From contig JAGMCY010000004.1 of NCBI GenBank assembly GCA_023128965.1, positions 1 through 7,193 on the forward strand: a stretch of DNA of 7,193 bases. Direction: 5' to 3'. The number at the start of each line of letters is the position of its first letter. Positions within the stretch are counted from its first letter, which is position 1. The notes under the pieces were generated by a model. It did no database searches. It saw only the letters and a list, made by a program, of their open reading frames with translations, and was not told the origin of the DNA. This DNA is from Candidatus Aenigmatarchaeota archaeon (GTDB lineage Archaea; Aenigmatarchaeota; Aenigmatarchaeia; QMZP01; QMZT01). The translations under genes were made by a program, and so were the position numbers. This document shows positions 1 through 4,502 of this stretch, piece by piece.

Positions 1-1478
1 AGACCTCCTATGTCCTCCCATTTGACATTCGGTATCTCGACCATCACCTCTCGCATTGCGGAAGGCTCGACCATCTTACGCGCGTTATCGAAATCCTTTT
101 TGCTGACCCTGAGTTTATTGAGGGCGTCCGGCGGGAGCTCATCTTTCTTCCAGGATATCTGCGGGAGATTTCTCCTCAAGGCGGACATAGCAGCTTCCTT
201 TGCGAGTGCTTCCAAATCCGCCCCAACGAAACCGTACGTTACCTCTGCCAACCAGTTCAAATCAACATCCTTTTCCAAGGGCATGTTCCTGGTGTGTATC
301 TGGAGGATTTCCTTCCTCCCCATTGTGTCCGGAACGCCTATTTCAATTTCCCTGTCAAACCTTCCTCCCCTTCTGAGAGCAGGGTCTAATGCATTTTCCC
401 TGTTCGTTGCGGCTATGACTATTATCTTGCCTCTGGTCTTCAGACCGTCCATTAACGCTAACAACTGGCTCACCACCCTTTTTTCCACCTCTCCGGTAAC
501 CTCCTCCCTTTTGGGGGCAAGGGAGTCTATCTCATCTATGAAGATTATGGAAGGCGCGTTCTTTTCGGCTTCCTCGAATATGTTCCTTAAATTCTCTTCG
601 GACTGTCCGTAAAATTTATTCATTATTTCAGGCCCAGCTATGGAGAAGAAGTTAACCCCGCTTTCGTTGGCAACCGCTTTCGCCAGTAACGTTTTCCCTG
701 TCCCGGGCGGGCCGTAGAGCAGAACCCCTTTCGGAGGATCTATGCCAAGCTTCGTGAAAAGTTCGGGGTGACGCAAAGGGAGCTCGACCATCTCCCTTAT
801 CTTCTCTATTGCCATGCGCAATCCTCCTATATCCTCGTATGTTATGGTCGGAACCCTCCCCATTTCCATTTCAACGGCTTCCTTTCTGAGTTCCACCTGC
901 GTCATGTCCGTTATCTTGACTATGCCTTCGGGATTCGTTGAAACCACGACAAGCCTGGTTTCTCCCGGTATCGGGGTGAAAGAGAAATCTCCCAGTCCTT
1001 CGATGTCTATGCCGAAACTCTTGAACATATCCTCGAAGGGGTTTATCTCCCTCTCTCTCTTAACGATAGGGAACGGCGAGATCATGTCTCCTTTCATAAC
1101 GGGTCTCATGAACAGGTTCTTTTTCAGAAGATCGGGGTGCATTATTAGTGATACGCCTTTTTGAGCGGGCGCCAGAACAACCCCTTTAGCTTCCTTAATA
1201 TCCGCTTTCTTGATCTTAACCGTTTCGCCTACCCCCACTCCTATATTCGTCCTCGTTATGCCGTCCATTCTAGCTATGCTGAGGCCGATATCCGAGGGGT
1301 AAGCACGAACGGCTATTACTCCGGTCTTTTTTTGACCATTGAGTTCGATTACGTCTCCCTCTCTCACGCCGAGCCTTCCCATGGTTTTCGTGTCAAATCT
1401 GACTATCCCCCTTCCGAATTCCTCACGGTTCGTGAGCTCTCCAACTCTCAGGCCGATATCCTCATTATTCTTCATCAT
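1..1478 (-). CDS. Cdc48/VAT-type AAA+ ATPase, N-domain and first ATPase domain (3' end missing)
   Basis: Hexameric AAA+ unfoldase that threads folded proteins through its pore and passes them to proteases such as the 20S proteasome. The 492 visible codons give a double-psi-barrel plus beta N-domain (about residues 8-200), then D1 from about 211. D1 has Walker A GPPGTGKT (256-263, Lys262), pore-loop KFYG (288-291), Walker B IIFIDE (311-316, Glu316), sensor-1 Asn359 and arginine-finger motif GRFDRE (Arg373, Arg376). The pore loop is aromatic, as in archaeal VAT and unlike p97 D1. The frame runs off the window at WEDIGG (487-492), where D2 begins, so D2 and any C-terminal HbYX-type tail are unseen. 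The N-domain carries an extra spacer at about 135-170. The first of two tandem ATGs is chosen because GAGGTGAT (1490-1483) sits 6 nt upstream. The gene overlaps the upstream gene by 14 nt and is last in a three-gene operon. The family assignment is secure. Confidence 0.97.
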   Translation of the reverse strand, partial: MMKNNEDIGLRVGELTNREEFGRGIVRFDTKTMGRLGVREGDVIELNGQKKTGVIAVRAYPSDIGLSIARMDGITRTNIGVGVGETVKIKKADIKEAKGVVLAPAQKGVSLIMHPDLLKKNLFMRPVMKGDMISPFPIVKREREINPFEDMFKSFGIDIEGLGDFSFTPIPGETRLVVVSTNPEGIVKITDMTQVELRKEAVEMEMGRVPTITYEDIGGLRMAIEKIREMVELPLRHPELFTKLGIDPPKGVLLYGPPGTGKTLLAKAVANESGVNFFSIAGPEIMNKFYGQSEENLRNIFEEAEKNAPSIIFIDEIDSLAPKREEVTGEVEKRVVSQLLALMDGLKTRGKIIVIAATNRENALDPALRRGGRFDREIEIGVPDTMGRKEILQIHTRNMPLEKDVDLNWLAEVTYGFVGADLEALAKEAAMSALRRNLPQISWKKDELPPDALNKLRVSKKDFDNARKMVEPSAMREVMVEIPNVKWEDIGG

Positions 1479-1665
1479 AAGAATCACCTCTTTCAAAAGT
1501 TACGTGTTCAACATCAAGCTTCTCCATAACGTTCCCGCTTGAATTATTATTGAAACGCCTTATATTAAAATCTTTAAGATTCGTTTGTTTGGTTTCGAAT
1601 TTCGGCTCAGGTTCTAACGGGCGCTTTCTATACTTCCCGAACATCTTCAAAACCGTCTCTTTCAT
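1465..1665 (-). CDS. 66-aa protein of unknown function, coupled to Cdc48
   Basis: I do not recognise this protein. Its N-terminal third is basic (residues 1-26, rich in Lys/Arg, with a PLEPEP stretch). The middle is Asn/Ser-rich (FNNNSSGN, 38-45) and the tail is acidic (DSYDEE). It is probably partly disordered and has no membrane segment or cysteine. Gene context supports it: ATG lies 1 nt after the stop of the winged-helix gene, with AAGGAG ending 5 nt upstream inside that gene, and its last codons contain the ribosome binding site and start of Cdc48 (14-nt overlap). This suggests translational coupling. I checked for known Cdc48-binding signatures (SHP-like, VIM-like, HbYX tail) and saw none that is convincing. 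A role as a Cdc48 cofactor is only inferred from the coupling. Confidence 0.7.
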   Translation of the reverse strand: MKETVLKMFGKYRKRPLEPEPKFETKQTNLKDFNIRRFNNNSSGNVMEKLDVEHVTFERGDSYDEE

Positions 1666-1666
1666 G

Positions 1667-1882
1667 CTATCTCCTTATCCTCACTATAATCGAACGTCCT
1701 GTTTTGATTATCTCGATTTCAGGCTCCTTCCTCACCATCTCTATTATGCGAACGTATCTCCTCACTGTGAGATTGTGTATGCCTGTTTTCTCCGAGATCG
1801 CGTTTAGGCTCAGCGCTTCGTCCTTCTCCTCTTCGAGAAGGCGAAGTATTTCCTTCATTATCATCATAGGATCCCTTCGCAT
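1667..1882 (-). CDS. Small winged helix-turn-helix DNA-binding protein
   Basis: A 71-aa protein that looks like a single winged HTH. It has helix 1 (about 6-20), helix 2 LSLNAISEKTG (25-35), recognition helix NLTVRRYVRIIEMV (37-50) and a beta wing EIEIIKTGRSIIVRIRR (55-71). It is therefore a likely transcription factor, with no visible ligand or metal domain. The start is the ATG at 1882, with AAGGTG (1893-1888) 5 nt upstream. Internal ATGs at codons 6, 7 and 9 are possible, and codon 6 has a weak AGGGAT before it. It is the promoter-proximal gene of the operon with the 66-aa protein and Cdc48, so it may autoregulate and set Cdc48 expression; that is inference. It could instead be a general chromatin or housekeeping wHTH. 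The fold is fairly sure and the target unknown. Confidence 0.8.
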   Translation of the reverse strand: MRRDPMMIMKEILRLLEEEKDEALSLNAISEKTGIHNLTVRRYVRIIEMVRKEPEIEIIKTGRSIIVRIRR

Positions 1883-1887
1883 GAAAA

Positions 1888-1972
1888 CACCTTACTATAG
1901 ATGGTTGTATATCTTGCTATCAAGTTTGTATATTGTAATATATAAAGATTAATACTGCAAAACTATTTAAAA
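1888..1972 (-). promoter_or_regulatory. Promoter and ribosome binding site of the wHTH-66aa-Cdc48 operon
   Basis: On the minus strand TTTATATAT (1945-1937) is a good archaeal TATA box. It predicts transcription starting near 1916 and a leader of about 33 nt that contains AAGGTG (1893-1888). A second AT box, TTTTAAATA (1972-1964), lies further upstream and could give an alternative start near 1943. The stretch is strongly AT-rich compared with the flanking genes. Confidence 0.6.
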
Positions 1973-1980
1973 CTTTCGGT

Positions 1981-2012
1981 CACAGCTTTTCCTGATCCCA
2001 ACAAAAGCTGTG
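1981..2012. repeat. Perfect 10-bp inverted repeat between the lipoprotein gene and the Cdc48 operon
   Basis: CACAGCTTTT (1981-1990) and AAAAGCTGTG (2003-2012) are exact reverse complements separated by 12 nt. The element lies 35 nt past the stop of the lipoprotein gene and just upstream of the AT boxes of the wHTH operon promoter. It could be an RNA hairpin at the lipoprotein mRNA 3' end or a dyad operator for a dimeric regulator. The sequence cannot decide between them. Confidence 0.75.
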
Positions 2013-2047
2013 GAGCAAAAGGTAGCTGACGCTTACTCAAAGTTTTC

Positions 2048-2620
2048 TCAGATAATGTGGACGATTACAGGGGTGTTGGGACCCCAGTTTGTTTTGGTTT
2101 CCGTGCATTCATCGAAACTCATGTCCTTACACGCTACCATGTTGTACATGTACGTCCCATTCACAGCGTTAGAAGGGGTTCGTATCTCGATCGTGTAGAG
2201 GCCAACGAAAGTGTAGTTTATCCATATCGGGGTTTCCGGCTGGTGTATGTAGTCTTCCATGTCCTTTAGAAGTTTATCGCAGGTGGTGAAGTGCAGACAC
2301 TGGTAAGCCGCCATCACATCGAAATCAACAGCTGATGGGTGGACCCTCGCGATGAATTTATGCTTATTCTCGTCATCGTCCACGTTGTTGAAAACCACGT
2401 AGAATTTTATACTCTTGTTCGGCGGGAGCCAGAATTCGTCTTCCCCGTGTATCTTGAACGCGAAATCCCCTTTCGGAATCGGGATGTCGTTGTTCCATGA
2501 TGTATTGTTTTGTTCGGATTCGTTCGTTTCGTTCTGAACGGGTTCCACCCTCTGCGTGCACCCGCTCGACAGAACCAGCAATAGCAAAACAGCCAAAACT
2601 GGGAAAACCCCGTACCTCAT
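2048..2620 (-). CDS. Putative membrane-anchored lipoprotein of unknown function
   Basis: A 190-aa exported protein. Residues 5-20 are a hydrophobic signal segment ending in a lipobox LSSGC, so Cys21 is the likely lipid-anchored first residue of the mature protein. A low-complexity Asn/Glu/Thr linker (27-45) follows, then a beta-rich region of about 140 residues that I cannot assign to a family. It has four further cysteines (108, 114, 164, 172), which could form two disulfides outside the cell, and several N-X-S/T sequons (30, 33, 38, 39, 68, 135, 154), most of them in the linker. It lies alone, divergent from the 145-aa gene. No clear Shine-Dalgarno precedes the ATG, but an AT box (TTTTTATTT, 2650-2642) is centred about 26 nt upstream, which fits a leaderless transcript. 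Lipoprotein export is well supported; the function is unknown. Confidence 0.85.
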   Translation of the reverse strand: MRYGVFPVLAVLLLLVLSSGCTQRVEPVQNETNESEQNNTSWNNDIPIPKGDFAFKIHGEDEFWLPPNKSIKFYVVFNNVDDDENKHKFIARVHPSAVDFDVMAAYQCLHFTTCDKLLKDMEDYIHQPETPIWINYTFVGLYTIEIRTPSNAVNGTYMYNMVACKDMSFDECTETKTNWGPNTPVIVHII

Positions 2621-2677
2621 ATTTTAAACTTCTCTGGGCTCAAATAAAAATTAAAAACTTACTTCCAAAAATGATTT
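2621..2677. promoter_or_regulatory. Divergent promoter region shared by the lipoprotein and 145-aa genes
   Basis: Only 57 nt separate the two divergent start codons. The AT tract at 2642-2658 sits about 26 nt before each start, so one tract may serve as the TATA region in both directions. Neither start has a Shine-Dalgarno sequence, so both mRNAs are probably leaderless. The plus-strand box is the weaker match. Confidence 0.5.
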
Positions 2678-3115
2678 ATGGAAATCATTGAAACTTTTTA
2701 CAGAATTTTCCCTCCCTTTCCTACCCTAGATGCTATTCATGACCCCTCACGTAGATGGGATTACGGAAAGATAAGCGGAGAAATAAAAAACAAATTGAAT
2801 GAATACGGTTACAGTTTTGGTTTTAAAGGGGCGGTAACAGCCAAAAATAGAGACGAATTAAGGTTTATAGAATTCGCGATAAAAGACAGCGACAATAAAA
2901 GGGTTTCCATACCGAAGGACGTGAGAGATTATCTTTCTTCCAAAGGGATGGTAATTAAAAAATTTATGAAGGTTCGGGATCTCATGGCAGATGAGCTTTT
3001 GGATTTCGAGGAAAAAATGAACGCTGTGGGAAAGACCATAATACCTATAGAGCGGGATCCGCGTGAAACTGATTGCTGCTTAATAACAACTTACGATTCA
3101 CCTTATCAGGGCTAA
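2678..3115 (+). CDS. 145-aa protein of unknown function
   Basis: I do not recognise this protein. It has no signal peptide or membrane segment, so it is probably cytoplasmic. It has a mixed alpha/beta composition with a run of charged helices in the second half (about 80-118, including VRDLMADELLDFEEKMNAVG) and a Cys-Cys pair at 133-134 near the C-terminus. An internal stretch, DELRFIEFAIKDSDNKRVSI (59-78), looks like a beta hairpin. The ATG at 2678 has no Shine-Dalgarno; the ATG at 2671 is out of frame and stops after six codons. The region looks somewhat more A-rich than the neighbouring genes. Its stop overlaps the stop of the convergent protease gene by 3 nt. The uninterrupted length and the lack of a better frame on either strand support a real gene. 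Confidence 0.75.
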   Translation: MEIIETFYRIFPPFPTLDAIHDPSRRWDYGKISGEIKNKLNEYGYSFGFKGAVTAKNRDELRFIEFAIKDSDNKRVSIPKDVRDYLSSKGMVIKKFMKVRDLMADELLDFEEKMNAVGKTIIPIERDPRETDCCLITTYDSPYQG

Positions 3116-3711
3116 AAAACGTACAAAATCCCGAATCCTATTATCGCAAGGACGAAAGCCGTTGCCCAGATCTTCGAGTTCCACTGCATTACTTTTCTCC
3201 CATCAAGCGGGCCTAAGGGGATCAGGTTGAATATCGCGAACCACCCGTTTATAAAGCCCATCAGGGCAAACAGTTCAAAGCCTGTCATGAAAAATAAAGG
3301 AATGGATATGTATAACAGTGTTATATTGAAAACTATCCCCGCAATCCCAATCTTCCCAACATCATCCAAACTCGGCCCCTTGAAAGCCCAATAACTCGCG
3401 AAGACGACCGCCCCCGGCGCGGCGAATATTATCCTCCCGTTCGTGATGAAAGCGAACAGCAACGCCATGAGCAACCCCTGCTTCCACATGACGTACTCCG
3501 AATGGAACCCGAGTTTTCGAGCAACGGATCTGTGCGAAAGTTCATGCCCGATGAAAGCGAACCCTACCGTTAGGAGCGAAAAAAGGAATGAAAGATAGAT
3601 TGGTATTTCAGGATAGTTTGATGTGATCCAAAACATGAAAACAAAAGAAAGGACCAACAGCGAGATCACGATATCCTTAACTTCCCTTTCCGTGAAATCG
3701 AACATACCCAT
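3112..3711 (-). CDS. Site-2-protease-like membrane metalloprotease (peptidase family M50)
   Basis: A compact 199-aa polytopic membrane protein of the S2P/M50 family, which cleaves transmembrane segments of other proteins with a zinc site inside the bilayer. The HExxH motif is HELSH (His56, Glu57, His60) within the second membrane segment. The third zinc ligand is in NLIPLGPLDGRKV (Asn162, Asp170), the family's NPxxPxDG-type motif with Leu after Asn. About six hydrophobic segments are visible, with no PDZ or CBS domain, so this is a minimal core. I place the start at the ATG at 3711, with AGGTG (3721-3717) 5 nt upstream. An in-frame TTG at 3726 would add five residues but puts the ribosome site inside the gene. 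The ATG at 3705 is also possible. The substrate is unknown, and no anti-sigma-like partner would be expected in an archaeon. Confidence 0.92.
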   Translation of the reverse strand: MGMFDFTEREVKDIVISLLVLSFVFMFWITSNYPEIPIYLSFLFSLLTVGFAFIGHELSHRSVARKLGFHSEYVMWKQGLLMALLFAFITNGRIIFAAPGAVVFASYWAFKGPSLDDVGKIGIAGIVFNITLLYISIPLFFMTGFELFALMGFINGWFAIFNLIPLGPLDGRKVMQWNSKIWATAFVLAIIGFGILYVF

Positions 3712-3716
3712 CGAAA

Positions 3717-3757
3717 CACCTAGCAAACACTATTAGATGAACTGGTATTTAAAATTT
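3717..3757 (-). promoter_or_regulatory. Promoter and ribosome binding site of the M50 protease gene
   Basis: On the minus strand TTTTAAATA (3754-3746) resembles an archaeal TATA box. It predicts a start near 3725 and a leader of about 14 nt that carries AGGTG (3721-3717). The box follows the 34-aa gene's stop codon, so the protease can be transcribed on its own, though read-through from the small gene is possible. Confidence 0.55.
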
Positions 3758-3774
3758 TGGGTTTTTCTTTTTGA

Positions 3775-3879
3775 TTACTTGTCGACAGGCGTTTTCCTGA
3801 ATTCCACCCTCTTTTTGTACCTCTTCTTGTACTTCTTCTTTTTCTTGCTCTCGAAGTATTCGTCTTTATCCACGCCCAT
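3775..3879 (-). CDS. 34-aa lysine-rich microprotein
   Basis: A very short open frame from ATG at 3879 to TAA at 3775. It encodes a highly basic peptide with an acidic start (MGVDKDEYFE), then SKKKKKYKKRYKKRVEFRK and a short tail TPVDK. The repeated Tyr-Lys-Lys pattern suggests binding to nucleic acid or an acidic protein. A purine-rich GGGGGAG (3894-3888) lies 8 nt before the ATG, and a TATA-like TTTTTAAAT (3952-3944) lies about 65 nt before it. It is on the same strand as the protease gene, 63 nt upstream of it. Tiny basic proteins of the ribosome (eL41 type) are the nearest analogy, but I cannot match the sequence to that family. An overlapping longer frame (3720-3923) has a random-looking composition, so this frame is the better reading. 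Whether it is translated is not proven. Confidence 0.55.
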   Translation of the reverse strand: MGVDKDEYFESKKKKKYKKRYKKRVEFRKTPVDK

Positions 3880-3939
3880 TTCCCGCTCTCCCCCTTCTCT
3901 CTAAAACCACCCCGTGAATTCAATCTTAATAATTCGAAA

Positions 3940-3985
3940 CCGGATTTAAAAATAACTTTTTAAACAGCGTGACAAAAATAAAATT
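3940..3985. promoter_or_regulatory. Divergent promoter region between the 34-aa and SCP2-like genes
   Basis: For the plus-strand gene at 3986, CTTTTTAAA (3956-3964) is centred about 26 nt before the ATG and no Shine-Dalgarno is present, so a leaderless mRNA is likely. On the minus strand TTTTTAAAT (3952-3944) would start a transcript near 3921, giving the 34-aa gene a leader of about 42 nt. Confidence 0.5.
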
Positions 3986-4435
3986 ATGAATTTAAAATCC
4001 CTAGCGATCCTTGTTTTGTTTCTCGCTTTCTTCTTCATATCCCCGAACGCCCTTGCCGAGACAAATGAAACGTCTGAAATCGATCTCGAAGTGATAAGGG
4101 AATTTTACAACTCTAATATACAAGCGTATCCCGAAGTAGCGAACCTTTTCGTGAACGAGAGAATGAACATATACGTCGAAGGGTACGGGGTTGTTGGCAT
4201 CGTCACGCAGAATTCGGAGATAATGGAGATATCCGAGGGCGAACTTGCCGACCCAACGGTCAAGATAAACACGGACATGCAAACCATAGAGAAGATTATG
4301 AACGGGGAAGTATCCGTTGTGGATAAACTCAAGAGCGGCGACATAACTTTCGAAGGGGTGGGTTTCTTCAATTGGCTGAGGTTGGCATTTGCGAATTTCA
4401 TTTTCAGTATTCTGTCATTCTTCGGGATGGTGTAA
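3986..4435 (+). CDS. Exported SCP2-like (sterol carrier protein 2 fold) protein
   Basis: A 149-aa protein with a clear signal peptide: a Lys4 start, hydrophobic core 6-19 and ALA at 22-24 as a probable cleavage site. The body (about 34-135) resembles the SCP2 lipid-binding fold. It has strands at 60-84, then ADPTVKINTDMQTIEKIMNG (88-107) and VVDKLKSGDITFEG (111-124), which follow the family pattern of a strand, a helix ending in Asn/Ser-Gly, and a 'GdI.f.G' strand. SCP2 domains bind lipids or other hydrophobic ligands, usually inside the cell, so an exported version is notable. The C-terminus (127-149) is strongly hydrophobic and could be the fold's capping helix or a membrane anchor. It is followed by a small hairpin and the beta-propeller gene, also exported. 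The family call rests on pattern only. Confidence 0.7.
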   Translation: MNLKSLAILVLFLAFFFISPNALAETNETSEIDLEVIREFYNSNIQAYPEVANLFVNERMNIYVEGYGVVGIVTQNSEIMEISEGELADPTVKINTDMQTIEKIMNGEVSVVDKLKSGDITFEGVGFFNWLRLAFANFIFSILSFFGMV

Positions 4436-4443
4436 AGCGAAGT

Positions 4444-4459
4444 TTCGGTAAAAACCGAA
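4444..4459 (+). repeat. Small hairpin just after the SCP2-like gene
   Basis: TTCGGT (4444-4449) and ACCGAA (4454-4459) are perfect reverse complements around an AAAA loop, starting 9 nt after the TAA. It could help define the mRNA 3' end, but there is no long T run after it, so a terminator call is weak. Confidence 0.4.
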
Positions 4460-4472
4460 CAAAATCGAAACC

Positions 4473-4482
4473 TATTTTAAAT
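4473..4482 (+). promoter_or_regulatory. TATA box of the beta-propeller gene
   Basis: TATTTTAAAT is centred about 25 nt before the ATG at 4503, and no Shine-Dalgarno precedes that ATG. Both points fit a leaderless transcript made independently of the SCP2-like gene upstream. Confidence 0.6.
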
Positions 4483-4502
4483 CCCCTGACAAGGAATAAA
4501 TC

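Noticed and set aside
10..1164. Plus-strand open frames (10-612, 814-1164) opposite Cdc48
   Set aside because: They are antisense to a continuous, well-conserved AAA+ coding frame and their products look like low-complexity Ser/Leu shadows.
2070..2085. Short stem GGGGT/ACCCC near the 3' end of the lipoprotein gene
   Set aside because: Five base pairs around a six-base loop inside coding sequence is within chance expectation and has no T run.
2373..2561. Alternative minus-strand 62-aa frame inside the lipoprotein gene
   Set aside because: The lipoprotein frame has a signal segment, lipobox and ordered composition; the alternative is Arg/Glu-rich and lies wholly within it.
3712..3726. TTG start that extends the M50 protease by five residues
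   Set aside because: AGGTG at 3721-3717 is correctly spaced for the ATG at 3711 and would lie inside the extended coding region.
3720..3923. Minus-strand 67-aa open frame overlapping the 34-aa gene
   Set aside because: Its product is Ser/Arg/Lys-rich without pattern, it overlaps the promoter and ribosome site of the protease gene, and the 34-aa frame in the same stretch has a better start and composition.
4001..4401. Minus-strand frames (4001-4282, 4105-4401) opposite the SCP2-like gene
   Set aside because: The plus frame has a clear signal peptide, domain pattern and promoter; the antisense products show no recognisable features.
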